The translations under genes were made by a program, and so were the position numbers. 64,000 bases of DNA from assembly GCF_002115755.1 (NCBI RefSeq), contig NZ_JFKA01000009.1, forward strand, positions 105,438-169,437, written 5' to 3'. Source of the stretch: Thalassospira mesophila. GTDB lineage: Bacteria; Pseudomonadota; Alphaproteobacteria; Rhodospirillales; Thalassospiraceae. Within the stretch, counting starts at the first letter, position 1. Every line of letters starts with the position of its first letter. Under the pieces are notes generated by a model. That model was given only the letters and a program-made list of their open reading frames with translations. It was not told where the DNA came from and ran no database searches. Positions 48,507 to 57,259 of this stretch are shown piece after piece.

Positions 48507-49784
48507 TTACGTCCCGATATCGGGCATTAAGTCGTCAATTTTAACGATTTCGCCGGTTTGCGCACTTTTGAGCGCGGCGATACCGCAGAGGACGGAATAC
48601 GCCCCTGCTTTGGCTCCGGCGCGTTGATGCAATTTATCATTTTGGCCGGATTTAAAGATCATATCGCGCATAAGATTATCGCCGCCGTAATGGCCGCCTT
48701 CGGCGTGCGGCACAATGATGCGTTCAAGTTTTTCTTCGCCCGGTTTGGGAAAGTTGCGGATCAGCAAAATTTCATCCTGGTCGGGCATATCCCACGGTTG
48801 ATCTTCGTGCTGGCGTAACTCGATCCGGCCTTGGGTGCCGTTAAAGGCAATATGGTGCCCTTCAATCGGCTGGAATGTGTTGAGCGAGTAAGACACCTGA
48901 ACATCATTGGCGTAGCCGATAGTGGCAACCATGGTATCGGGAATGTCGATATCTTCGCGAAAAACGCACCGATCCCGGTAATATCCGTCTTCCGATGCCG
49001 GGTCTTCATACAGAGCATCGAGGAATGGATCGCTCGAAATATCGAAGAAATAATCGCAATTAGCCGTGTGCGGGCAGGTTTGGCAGCGCTCACCGCGAAA
49101 CGGGCCATTTTTGCCGTAATTTAGCAGTTTACCAAAGGCAGACACTGTTTGTGGCGTGCTGTCGAGATACCAGTTGAGCAGATCAAAATGGTGGGTGGCC
49201 TTATGGACAAACAGGCTGCCGGAATGGCGGATATAGGCGTGCCAGCGGCGAAAATAATCCGCCCCGTGTGCGGTATCAAGATACCAGTGAAAATCAACCG
49301 ATGTCACCTTGCCAATCACGCCGGACATCAATAGTTCCTTGATGCGCGCCGCTGTCGGCGAATAGCGATAATTGAATGATACGTCGATGCGTTTGCCGCT
49401 GCGCGCCTCGGCCTCCAACATCCGTCGAATTTTTTCAACCGTGGTCGTCATCGGTTTTTCGGTGATGATATCCGCCCCGGCATCGAGCATTTTCACCACA
49501 ATTTCGTCGTGGGTGTCATCGGGCGTGCAGACCATGGCCAGTTGCGGGGAAATGCCTGCTTTTTGCATATCTTCGACACTGGAAAATATCGGTGCGTTGC
49601 TTTTGATCATGTGGCGGGCGCGTTGGGCGCGTAGTTGGTTTTTATCGATGATCGCGACCAGGTCGACATGTTCCGACCAGCCTGCGAGCAAATCACGCCC
49701 CCACATGGTCGTGCCCCGGTTACCCGTGCCAATTAAAACGTAACTTCTTCTTTCTGTTCCAGATATTGTATCAGTTTCAGCCAT
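48507..49784 (-). CDS. Gfo/Idh/MocA family oxidoreductase with a Cys cluster
   Basis: 425 residues from the ATG at 49784 (AGAGGATC site). It has dinucleotide loop VLIGTGNRG, the EKP motif in ADIITEKPMTTTVEKIRRM, and the substrate-domain HHFDLLNWYLD, so it is an NAD(P)-dependent sugar or cyclitol dehydrogenase. Unusual is CQTCPHTANC (C-x2-C-x5-C) in the C-terminal domain, which could bind a metal. It is the last gene of the minus-strand catabolic operon, 154 bp after the TIM-barrel gene. Confidence 0.9.
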   Translation of the reverse strand: MAETDTISGTERRSYVLIGTGNRGTTMWGRDLLAGWSEHVDLVAIIDKNQLRAQRARHMIKSNAPIFSSVEDMQKAGISPQLAMVCTPDDTHDEIVVKMLDAGADIITEKPMTTTVEKIRRMLEAEARSGKRIDVSFNYRYSPTAARIKELLMSGVIGKVTSVDFHWYLDTAHGADYFRRWHAYIRHSGSLFVHKATHHFDLLNWYLDSTPQTVSAFGKLLNYGKNGPFRGERCQTCPHTANCDYFFDISSDPFLDALYEDPASEDGYYRDRCVFREDIDIPDTMVATIGYANDVQVSYSLNTFQPIEGHHIAFNGTQGRIELRQHEDQPWDMPDQDEILLIRNFPKPGEEKLERIIVPHAEGGHYGGDNLMRDMIFKSGQNDKLHQRAGAKAGAYSVLCGIAALKSAQTGEIVKIDDLMPDIGT

Positions 49785-49938
49785 GACGTTGATCCTCTCT
49801 GACAGGTCGCCGCGCGTGCGGGACGACGTGAAAACTCCCGTTATGCAAAAATGCCATCCAGACGCGGTTTGGAAATTCTGGTTTTTCATCCCCCGGTTCG
49901 GGCGAGAGATGGATTTCCGGTTGTTTTTGTCGTGTTAT

Positions 49939-50781
49939 CTAGGCGGGGCTATCGGACTGACAGCAATTTTCATATCGGTCGATACAGGCTTTCAAAACTT
50001 CGTCGCCGGGTTTTAGCCACCAGTTTTGCGCGGAAAAAATTTCGACTTCCTGTTTGGGTGTCCCCCCGGCAGCCTCGACCATGCGGCGAATGGCGGGAAG
50101 GTCAATCACACCATCACCCATCATGCCCCGGTCGGTCAGCATGTCGCGGGTCGGCACCAACCAGTCACAAATATGGTGGGCCAGAATGGCATTCATTTTA
50201 CCCGCCCGGGCAATTTGTGCGGCAAGGTCCGGGTCCCACCAGACATGATAAACATCAATGGCAACACCGACCCCCTCGCCCAGCAATTCGCACATATCAA
50301 GCGCCTGTCCCAATGTGTTTACACAGGCCCGATCCGCCGCATACATCGGATGCAGCGGCTCAATCGCCAGCGGCACATTACAGGCCCGCGCATGGGGCAA
50401 TAATGCATCCAGTCCGTCTGCCACCATTTGCCGGGCGGCAACAATATCGCGGGAATTTTCGGCAAGCCCGCCCACCACCAGCACCAGACAATCGGCGCCC
50501 AGTTCGGCGGCTTCGTCAACGGCGCGGCGGTTATCGTCAAGCGCGGCGGAGCGTTTTTCAGCCGTGGCGGCCGGGAAAAAACCGCCGCGACAGAGCCCGG
50601 TGAGATGCAGGTTATTTTGATGCACAATGCGCGAGGCCTCGGCCAGGCCGATTTTGGCAATTTGTTCGCGCCACGGGGCAATGGCGGTGATGCCATGGCG
50701 CAAACAGCCGTCAACAGCCGCGGCAAAGCCCCATTGTTCGCGCACGGTGGCCAGATTAATCGATAATCCATCGACAGACAT
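49939..50781 (-). CDS. Sugar phosphate isomerase/epimerase family TIM-barrel protein
   Basis: 280 residues of the xylose-isomerase-like (AP_endonuc_2) barrel. Metal ligands can be picked out: Glu in LAIEPLHPM, Asp and His in VAIDVYHVWWDP, His in ILAHHICDWL, and Glu in EVEIFSAQNWW. Such enzymes isomerise or epimerise keto-sugars or their acids; inosose isomerases are also in the family. It lies 55 bp after the enolase-type gene in the minus-strand operon. Confidence 0.88.
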   Translation of the reverse strand: MSVDGLSINLATVREQWGFAAAVDGCLRHGITAIAPWREQIAKIGLAEASRIVHQNNLHLTGLCRGGFFPAATAEKRSAALDDNRRAVDEAAELGADCLVLVVGGLAENSRDIVAARQMVADGLDALLPHARACNVPLAIEPLHPMYAADRACVNTLGQALDMCELLGEGVGVAIDVYHVWWDPDLAAQIARAGKMNAILAHHICDWLVPTRDMLTDRGMMGDGVIDLPAIRRMVEAAGGTPKQEVEIFSAQNWWLKPGDEVLKACIDRYENCCQSDSPA

Positions 50782-50836
50782 GATGTTTATCCTCCCTGCA
50801 TTTACCCGGTGTGGCCGGAATGTATTTTGATGTCGC

Positions 50837-52261
50837 CTAGTCCGCCAATGGCGTCATTTCCGACCAGTCCGGTGTCACTGCACAGCCAAGGCCCGTTGCC
50901 GCCGCAACCGTTGCCAATGATACCTGCCCGTTTTGAATGTTCAGGCGCGCCTGCCCTGCCGCATTGGCGTGATAAAGATCGCCATGCTGTGCCAGATAGG
51001 CGTTCTGTTCGGCCTGCGGTGCCCCGGCCATACCGGCAACATAATGATGGCCGTTGCGTTCGATATGGCGCGCACCGGTTAAACTGGCCAGCACCAGATC
51101 TTGTTGCAAGGCAAGGCCGCTTTGGGTGGTAAGGTCTTCGGCCGACATGAAAAACCGGTTTGCTCCCGCTTTGGCATTCCAATGAGCCACACGGGCGCAA
51201 TTTAACAGGGCGCGATAAAACCCCTTGCAGGATTTTGACGAAATACCGCGATAACCCATATCCTTTGCCGCCAGAAAAGCGCCCATACTGTCGTCGCTTT
51301 CGTCAATTTCAAAGGGCACCCGCGCCCCAGGATCGCCCAGCGGGCGCATCAGGGCGTTGGCCCGCGCAATGGGCTGTTCAAGAAACAAAGTCGATTGCCA
51401 CAGATTTTTCAGGCGCGGTTCGGTCATAATCCGGTCAATCAGTCCGGCCACCTGATCGGCATTTTCAAACTGTTCATTCCCATCGATGGTCAACTGATAT
51501 TGCCCCACCTTTTGATCAAGAACCCCGGCAATCGCGACAAGCCGGTTAAGGTCGGCACCAACCTCGCCCGATACCTTTAGTTTGAAAAAGGTATGCCCAT
51601 AGGCAGCAATCACGTCTTCCAGTGTTTGCGGCTGGCCGTCGTTTAATCGTTCGGCATCGGTAAGGTCGCGGTTCCACAAAACATCGCCCAAACCAACGGT
51701 ATGGCGAATGGCTATTGTGGGTTGCGGGGCAAGGCTTGCCAAAAATCCGGTCAGATCAAAGCCATGTAAATCAGGGGCCGTGTCGGTTGAAATGCCAAGG
51801 GCGTTTGTTTGTATAGCCCGAGCAATGGTCAGGCCATGCAAACGGCAAAAACCGTCGATAATGGCACGATCCACCAACGCCAACCCATATGATGCAACCA
51901 GCCCCGGCAATTGATGGCTGGCACAGGTTTCATGATGGGCGGCCTCGACCCGGGCATGAAGGCCAAACGGGCTGGATTGCCCGGCTGCAATCATCGCCTG
52001 CATGGCGAGCTTAACCGACAGGCGCAGTTGGTTAATGTTGTCATCGGTCGAAAGATTTGCCGATTTGTCGAACCATTTGGGCATCATCATTTCGGCGGCT
52101 TGTCCGGTGGCGGTGCGTCCCTGCCCGTCCTCTATTACCGCGCGGACAAACAATTGCGGTGCCTGTGTGACCTTTGCCACGCCAAAACGAAATGGAAAAC
52201 GAAAGGGCGTGGTGCGCTCGAAGGCTGAAATATCAACAATATGAATGGGTGAAATATCCAT
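50837..52261 (-). CDS. Enolase-superfamily (mandelate racemase/muconate lactonising-like) protein
   Basis: 474 residues, longer than most members (about 370-400). Catalytic-type residues of the barrel are visible: Lys-x-Lys in FFKLKVSGEV, Asp in LTIDGNEQF, Glu in LFLEQPIAR, acidic EIDESDDS, and a late Lys in GISSKSCKG. This pattern supports abstraction of a proton alpha to a carboxylate, so a sugar-acid dehydratase or epimerase is likely. It overlaps the DUF993 gene by one base (TAATG), showing coupling with the aldolase-like step. Confidence 0.85.
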   Translation of the reverse strand: MDISPIHIVDISAFERTTPFRFPFRFGVAKVTQAPQLFVRAVIEDGQGRTATGQAAEMMMPKWFDKSANLSTDDNINQLRLSVKLAMQAMIAAGQSSPFGLHARVEAAHHETCASHQLPGLVASYGLALVDRAIIDGFCRLHGLTIARAIQTNALGISTDTAPDLHGFDLTGFLASLAPQPTIAIRHTVGLGDVLWNRDLTDAERLNDGQPQTLEDVIAAYGHTFFKLKVSGEVGADLNRLVAIAGVLDQKVGQYQLTIDGNEQFENADQVAGLIDRIMTEPRLKNLWQSTLFLEQPIARANALMRPLGDPGARVPFEIDESDDSMGAFLAAKDMGYRGISSKSCKGFYRALLNCARVAHWNAKAGANRFFMSAEDLTTQSGLALQQDLVLASLTGARHIERNGHHYVAGMAGAPQAEQNAYLAQHGDLYHANAAGQARLNIQNGQVSLATVAAATGLGCAVTPDWSEMTPLAD

Positions 52262-53463
52262 TATTTATGCCTCTGATGCCCGTTGCCGTTGCCGTTGCCG
52301 TTGCCAATGCCATGCATGGCAAGAACCGGTTTCATCCGCGCAATTGCCAAGTCCGGGTCGGCCAGCACGCGGGCCTGATCAGCCAGACGGAACAGTTCCG
52401 CCAGATGCGAGATCGAGCGCGTCGATTGCTGACCGCCGATCATGGTGAAATGATCCTGCAAACCATTGAGATAGGCCAGAAAGACCACGCCGGTTTTGTA
52501 GAACCGCGTCGGTGCGCAAAAGATATGGCGTGATAACGGCACGGTCGGATTTAGCAAATCATAGAACTGATCGTGATTTTCTGCCCCCAAGGCTTCCAGA
52601 GCAGCCGAAGCGGCCGGGGCGATGGCGTCAAAAATGCCAAGCAAGGCATCGGAATGGCCGTGGTCATCGCCTGCGATCAGGTCAGCATAGTTAAAATCAT
52701 CGCCGGTATACATCCGCACGCCGTCGGGCAGTTTGCGGCGCATGATGATTTCCTTTTCTTTCGACAGAAGGGAAACCTTGATGCCATCAATGTTAGCGGC
52801 GTTATCATTGAGAACGGCAAGGCAGTTTTCCATTGCTACCATGTGGTCGTTGCTGCCCCAATATCCTTGCAAGGCAGGGTCGAACATTTCCCCCAACCAA
52901 TGGATAATCACCGGTTGGCGGACCTGCGACAGGATACGGCCATACACACGGGCGTAATCGTCTGGCCCTTGGGCAATGGCAGCAAGCGCACGGCTGGCCA
53001 TTAAAATGATTTGCCCGTTATGGGTTTCAACCGCCTCGATCTGGTGTTCATATGCGGCGATCACATCGTCAATTGTGACATCAGGGCTAACAGCCAAATG
53101 ATCTGTCCCGGCCCCGCAGGCAATGAGGGCACCGGGGCGGTTTTGCGCCTCCGCCAGCGAGCGCACAATCAGGTCGCGGGCCTCGTTCCAGCCAAGGCCC
53201 ATACCGCGCTGGGCGGTATCCATCGATTCAGCAACGCCAAGGCCCAAATCCCATAACCGGTGGCGAAATGCCAAGCTACGATCCCAATCGATCGCGGGTT
53301 CCAGCCACGGATTATGTTCCACCATGGGGTCAGCAACAACATGGGCGGCAGCATAGGCAATACGCGGAAAACACGATGCTGGCCGTTTTTTTAAGGCAAT
53401 CGGATCACCGACAAGCTGATAGGAAACCAGTTTACCATTTTGGGGCAAATCAAGCGCAGGCAT
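52261..53463 (-). CDS. DUF993 protein, dihydrodipicolinate synthase/aldolase-like
   Basis: 400 residues. DUF993 members have a DHDPS-like barrel; NIDGIKVSLLSKEKE holds the Lys expected to form a Schiff base with a keto acid. LGLGVAESMDTAQRGMGLGW and GCGAGTDHLA-like ALIACGAGTDHLAVS are typical. A retro-aldol cleavage of a 2-keto-3-deoxy acid would fit its position between a dehydrogenase and an enolase-type dehydratase. The C-terminus ends in a Gly-Asn repeat (GIGNGNGNGNGHQRHK) encoded by tandem hexamers. It starts 3 bp after the Gfo/Idh stop. Confidence 0.85.
   Translation of the reverse strand: MPALDLPQNGKLVSYQLVGDPIALKKRPASCFPRIAYAAAHVVADPMVEHNPWLEPAIDWDRSLAFRHRLWDLGLGVAESMDTAQRGMGLGWNEARDLIVRSLAEAQNRPGALIACGAGTDHLAVSPDVTIDDVIAAYEHQIEAVETHNGQIILMASRALAAIAQGPDDYARVYGRILSQVRQPVIIHWLGEMFDPALQGYWGSNDHMVAMENCLAVLNDNAANIDGIKVSLLSKEKEIIMRRKLPDGVRMYTGDDFNYADLIAGDDHGHSDALLGIFDAIAPAASAALEALGAENHDQFYDLLNPTVPLSRHIFCAPTRFYKTGVVFLAYLNGLQDHFTMIGGQQSTRSISHLAELFRLADQARVLADPDLAIARMKPVLAMHGIGNGNGNGNGHQRHK
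52277..52306. repeat. Tandem hexamer repeat inside the DUF993 gene
   Basis: About four copies of CCGTTG encode the Gly-Asn tail of the aldolase-like protein. Copy-number change would keep the reading frame. Confidence 0.85.
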
Positions 53464-53466
53464 GGC

Positions 53467-54615
53467 TTAAAACTCCAGATCGGGAACATCAAGCCAGCGG
53501 CGTTCGGCCCAGGATTTAAGGCCAAGTTCGGCCAGTTGCACGCCCTTGGCACCCGCTTCAAGGCCATAGGGCCACGGGGCATCTTCGGCGACGTGACGCA
53601 GGAACATTTCCCATTGGGCCTTAAAGCCGTTGTCGAAATTTTGCGTATCGGGAACTTCGTCCCAGGTTTTGTAAAAATCAATCGTTTGGGGCTGATCAGG
53701 GTTCCAGACCGGTTTAGGGGTATTGACCCGGTGCTGGGTCCAGCATTTGGTAAGCCCGGCCACGGCGGAACCATGGGTCCCATCGACCTGAAAAGTCACC
53801 AGATCATCGCGGCGCACCCGTACTGCCCATGAAGAATTGATTTGCGCAATAACCCCGCCCTCAAGCTCGAACGTGGCATAGGCGGCATCGTCGGTATCAC
53901 ACGCATAAGGCTGACCGTTTTCGTCAACACGTTTGGGAATATGTGTCGCCCCGATGCACGAAAGCGATTTTACATTGCCAAACAGGTTATCGAGCACATA
54001 GCGCCAGTGACACAGCATATCGAGGATGATACCGCCGCCATCGCCTTTGCGGTAATTCCATGATGGTCGCTGGGCGGGAACGCCCCAGTCCCCTTCAAAA
54101 ACCCAATAGCCAAATTCACCACGCACCGAGAGGATTTCGCCAAAGAAACCTGAATCCCGCAGAAGGGCCAGTTTGCGCAGGCCGGGCAAAAACAGCTTGT
54201 CCTGCACGACCCCGTGCTTCAGGCCCGATGACCGCGCCTTTTTGGCAAGATCAAGGGCAACCTGCAAATCATCCGATATCGGCTTTTCGCAATAAACATG
54301 CTTGCCAGCATCAAGCGCCTTTGACAGCAATTCGGCCCGCATCAAGGTGGTACCGGCATCGAAAAAGATCCTGTCGTTGCGGTTAGCAAGGGCAGCATCA
54401 AGATCTGTCGTCCAGCGTTCTATGCCGTGTTTATTGGCCAGAGCTGCGATTTTATCGGCGTTGCGACCGACAATGATCGGATCGACCTGAAGCCGTTTGC
54501 CCGAGGATAATTCAATACCACCCTGGTCGCGAATGGCGAGTATAGAGCGCACCAGATGCTGATTATAACCCATGCGCCCGGTAACACCGTGCAGGATGGT
54601 CCCGATAGTGGTCAT
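53467..54615 (-). CDS. Gfo/Idh/MocA family oxidoreductase
   Basis: 382 residues from the ATG at 54615, which follows GGGAGGAAC. The N-terminus GTILHGVTGRMGYNQHLVRS is a variant dinucleotide loop; the family Glu-Lys-Pro is in HVYCEKPISDDLQ, and the substrate-side His in ILDMLCHWRYVLDNLFG. It oxidises a sugar or sugar derivative with NAD(P). First gene of the five-gene minus-strand operon, it is preceded by a promoter carrying the shared palindrome. Confidence 0.92.
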   Translation of the reverse strand: MTTIGTILHGVTGRMGYNQHLVRSILAIRDQGGIELSSGKRLQVDPIIVGRNADKIAALANKHGIERWTTDLDAALANRNDRIFFDAGTTLMRAELLSKALDAGKHVYCEKPISDDLQVALDLAKKARSSGLKHGVVQDKLFLPGLRKLALLRDSGFFGEILSVRGEFGYWVFEGDWGVPAQRPSWNYRKGDGGGIILDMLCHWRYVLDNLFGNVKSLSCIGATHIPKRVDENGQPYACDTDDAAYATFELEGGVIAQINSSWAVRVRRDDLVTFQVDGTHGSAVAGLTKCWTQHRVNTPKPVWNPDQPQTIDFYKTWDEVPDTQNFDNGFKAQWEMFLRHVAEDAPWPYGLEAGAKGVQLAELGLKSWAERRWLDVPDLEF

Positions 54616-54677
54616 TTGTTCCTCCCGTCCGTTCGCCTGTCTTTGTCGATACCTGTTTGATGGCACCTTCATCGACG

Positions 54678-54722
54678 TAACTAACTGGTTACAAGAAGGC
54701 CAAGCACTGACCTTCTTGTCAA
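54678..54722 (-). promoter_or_regulatory. Promoter and operator of the minus-strand catabolic operon
   Basis: Read on the minus strand: TTGACA (54722-54717), 25 bases, then TAACCAGTTAGTTA (54691-54678), about 60 bases before the dehydrogenase ATG. The same arrangement occurs at 55537-55581 and 57154-57198. Confidence 0.8.
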
Positions 54723-54748
54723 CAGAAAAAACAACAGGGAGATACTAT

Positions 54749-55417
54749 TTAACGCCGCCGGATAGATCCCAGGGTCACAGAGACGATTTGCTGTTTCCAC
54801 GCATCGAGGCTATCTTGCGCCATAAGTTCCCGACCGAAAATCGTCGATAATGTGTAATGGTTGTTCAGATAAAAGCAGGTCATTGAAGCCATTGTCAGAT
54901 AAACATTCAGGGGGTCAGTCCCGGCCAGAAAAATGCCTGCTGCCTCACCGCGTTCAAGCACCTGCGCAAGTTCGCTGATGAAATGGGAATGCATTTCAGG
55001 AATATAGGAAAGCTGTTTCAGATATGCCGCGCGGTGCAGGTTTTCGGTTCCCAAAAGGCTGAGAAATTCGGGATGATCAACGAAATAATGCCATGTAAAT
55101 AAAGCAAGTTCCCGAATGCCGTCCTCCGGCGTACGCCCGGCAAGGTTCAGCTTTTTTTCCGCATTTCGGATACCGGCATAGGCATTGCCCAAAACCGCTG
55201 TATAGAGCTGATCCTTGTCACCAAAATAATGATACAGCATTCTTTTATTGGTACCCGCGCGCGCGGCAATGGCATCAACGCGTGCGCCGCCAATTCCTTT
55301 TTCGGCGAATTCGCTTGTCGCCGCCTCCAGGATCTGGGCGCGGGTTCGTTCGGGGTCGCGCTGGCTGGTTTTTGATTTGGCTTTAACCGGTTTCGGCTTA
55401 GTCGGCGAGTCGGTCAT
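54749..55417 (-). CDS. TetR family transcriptional regulator
   Basis: 222 residues with a basic N-terminal tail and the helix-turn-helix IGGARVDAIAARAGTNKRML followed by YHYFGDKDQLYTAVL. The C-terminal domain (TWHYFVDHPEFLSLLGTENL) is of the type that controls catabolic genes in alphaproteobacteria. It stands between the minus-strand operon and the first binding-protein gene, so it is the natural candidate for the protein that binds the three TAACCAATTGGTTA-like sites. None of these sites is at its own start. Confidence 0.92.
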   Translation of the reverse strand: MTDSPTKPKPVKAKSKTSQRDPERTRAQILEAATSEFAEKGIGGARVDAIAARAGTNKRMLYHYFGDKDQLYTAVLGNAYAGIRNAEKKLNLAGRTPEDGIRELALFTWHYFVDHPEFLSLLGTENLHRAAYLKQLSYIPEMHSHFISELAQVLERGEAAGIFLAGTDPLNVYLTMASMTCFYLNNHYTLSTIFGRELMAQDSLDAWKQQIVSVTLGSIRRR

Positions 55418-55536
55418 TCATCCCCCGGTTGTTAATTGTCAGTATTCAAATTGGCCTGAAAAACCATATCAGGTGCCCTCAACGGGCACACTTGTAAAAA
55501 ATATCAACAACACATGCTTAAATTACAAACAACTTC

Positions 55537-55581
55537 TTGACAGGTGCCGGATGCATCCGTTTAATTGTAACCAATTGGTTA
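55537..55581 (+). promoter_or_regulatory. Promoter and operator of binding-protein gene 1
   Basis: TTGACA (55537-55542), a 17-bp spacer and TTTAAT (55560-55565) form a strong sigma-70 promoter. The perfect palindrome TAACCAATTGGTTA (55568-55581) begins 25 bases after TTGACA and covers the expected start site, as a repressor site would. Confidence 0.85.
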
Positions 55582-55642
55582 TTTAATTCAAGTTCTACCG
55601 CAGGCCTCACAACAAAAAACGGCTACTCAGGGAGGATAACCA

Positions 55643-56941
55643 ATGAATTTAAATATCAATCGTCGGCAATTTATTGCCGGAGGGGCGTGTGCCACATCCC
55701 TTACGATATTGGGCGGGCGTATTGCGCTGGCCCAGGATAAAACAGCCTTGCGTTTATTATGGTGGGGCTCGCAAAACCGTGCTGAACGCACATTCAAGGT
55801 GATCGATCTTTACACCAAAGCCCATCCGAACATTACCATCGAGGGCGAAAGTGCAGGCTGGAGCAATTATTGGCCCCGGCTGGCGACACAAACATCTGGC
55901 GGTAATTCGCCCGACGTGATCCAAATGGATTACCGCTATATTTTCGAATATGCCCGGCGCGGTGTATTGGCACCGATGGACCCGTTTATTGAATCGGGTG
56001 CGTTGAATGTTTCGGATTTCAGCAAAATCGGCCTTGATGGTGGCCGGGTTGACGGCAAGCTATATGGCGTCAATCTCGGGCAAAACTCCGCCACCGTGGT
56101 GATCAACAAGGCTGCCTGGGAAGAAGCAGGCATAGATATTCCCCATGCTGACATGACCTGGGATAACTATAGCGATCAATGTGAAAAACTGACGGCCAAA
56201 ACAAAAAGACGCAATTTTTATGGCTGTACCGATGAAGGCGGCCAGGACAAAGCGTTTGAGTGCTGGCAACGCCAGCACGGCAAAGAGCTTTATACCGCTG
56301 ACGGCAAACTGGATTTTGGTGAAAAGGAAATCACCGAATGGTTTGAATACTGGGCCGATATGCGCAAACGCAAGGCATGTGTCCCGGCAGATGTTCAGTC
56401 ATTATATAAAGACACCATCGATACCAACCCGCTGTCGACCGGCCACGCGGCCACCTGTTTTGTGCATTCAAACCAGATTGTCGGCTATATCGCGATTAAC
56501 AAGGATCCCCTTGCCATGACCTGCTATCCGGTTATGGCGGGCAAAGAACATCCCGGGCAGTATCTAAAACCATCGCAGTTTTTCTCGATTGCAAACAGTT
56601 CGGACCATGGCGAGGAAGCGGCTGAATTTGTCAGCTTTTTTGTCAATGACCCCGAGGCAACCAAAATACTGGGTGTTGAACGCGGCGTGCCGGTTTCTGC
56701 AGCTGTTCGCAAAACGGTTCAATCCGAGCTTAGCGACGGCGATAAAATGCAAGTTGAATATATCGCATCGCTTGGCGATGACCTGGTGGGGCCGTTGCCG
56801 CCAGCACCGCCTCTTGGTGCTGGAGAGATCGAAGTTTTGTTCAAGCAGGTCAACGAACAGGTTGGCTTTGATATCATGAGCCCGGCAGAAGCCGGGGCAC
56901 GACTTGTTGAGCAGGCGTCACAAATTCTGGAACGGAACTGA
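55643..56941 (+). CDS. Carbohydrate ABC transporter substrate-binding protein 1
   Basis: 432 residues. The leader contains twin Arg (NINRRQFIAGGACATSLTIL), suggesting Tat export, with cleavage near ALAQD. The mature protein is a family-1 sugar binder: LRLLWWGSQNRAERTFKVID, ESAGWSNYWPRLATQTSGGN, PDVIQMDYRYIFEYARRGVL. It is a close paralogue of the next gene, has its own promoter and terminator, and a GGGAGG ribosome site. The ligand is probably a sugar or glycoside degraded by the neighbouring dehydrogenases. Confidence 0.93.
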   Translation: MNLNINRRQFIAGGACATSLTILGGRIALAQDKTALRLLWWGSQNRAERTFKVIDLYTKAHPNITIEGESAGWSNYWPRLATQTSGGNSPDVIQMDYRYIFEYARRGVLAPMDPFIESGALNVSDFSKIGLDGGRVDGKLYGVNLGQNSATVVINKAAWEEAGIDIPHADMTWDNYSDQCEKLTAKTKRRNFYGCTDEGGQDKAFECWQRQHGKELYTADGKLDFGEKEITEWFEYWADMRKRKACVPADVQSLYKDTIDTNPLSTGHAATCFVHSNQIVGYIAINKDPLAMTCYPVMAGKEHPGQYLKPSQFFSIANSSDHGEEAAEFVSFFVNDPEATKILGVERGVPVSAAVRKTVQSELSDGDKMQVEYIASLGDDLVGPLPPAPPLGAGEIEVLFKQVNEQVGFDIMSPAEAGARLVEQASQILERN

Positions 56942-56961
56942 TCACGCCAGAATAAAAATAC

Positions 56962-57003
56962 AGGTCATGGTGTTTTTTCGAGGCCGGAATACCATGACCT
57001 TTT
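56962..57003 (+). terminator. Terminator between the two binding-protein genes
   Basis: AGGTCATGGT and ACCATGACCT form a 10-bp stem followed by TTT, shortly after the stop of binding-protein gene 1. The loop is long (19 nt). Confidence 0.75.
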
Positions 57004-57153
57004 GCACCGCACAAATAACAATGCAATGCGGCATAAATATACATTCCGCCCATACTGTCGCTCTTTGGAACGGCATGTGACGGAGACTTCTCTCAATTAA
57101 TTAATATCTACCTATACAGACGTTTTATTATAAAATTTCCTTTCAGGAAAGTA

Positions 57154-57198
57154 TTGACACCTGACAAAGCAATCGCCCTAATTGTAACCAAACAGTTA
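57154..57198 (+). promoter_or_regulatory. Promoter and operator of binding-protein gene 2 and transporter operon
   Basis: TTGACA (57154-57159) is followed by a weak -10 (CTAATT, 57178-57183) and, 25 bases after TTGACA, by TAACCAAACAGTTA (57185-57198), a variant of the palindrome before binding-protein gene 1. This lies in the 318-bp gap between the two genes; the remainder of that gap is AT-rich with no other signal seen. Confidence 0.8.
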
Positions 57199-57259
57199 TT
57201 TATATCCATCACACCACAAAAAACGCCACTTGAATGGCGAAGCAGCAGGGAGGATGACG

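Noticed and set aside
52277..52306. Phase-variable switch by hexamer slippage
   Set aside because: Gain or loss of six bases keeps the frame, so it cannot switch the gene off; only tail length would vary.
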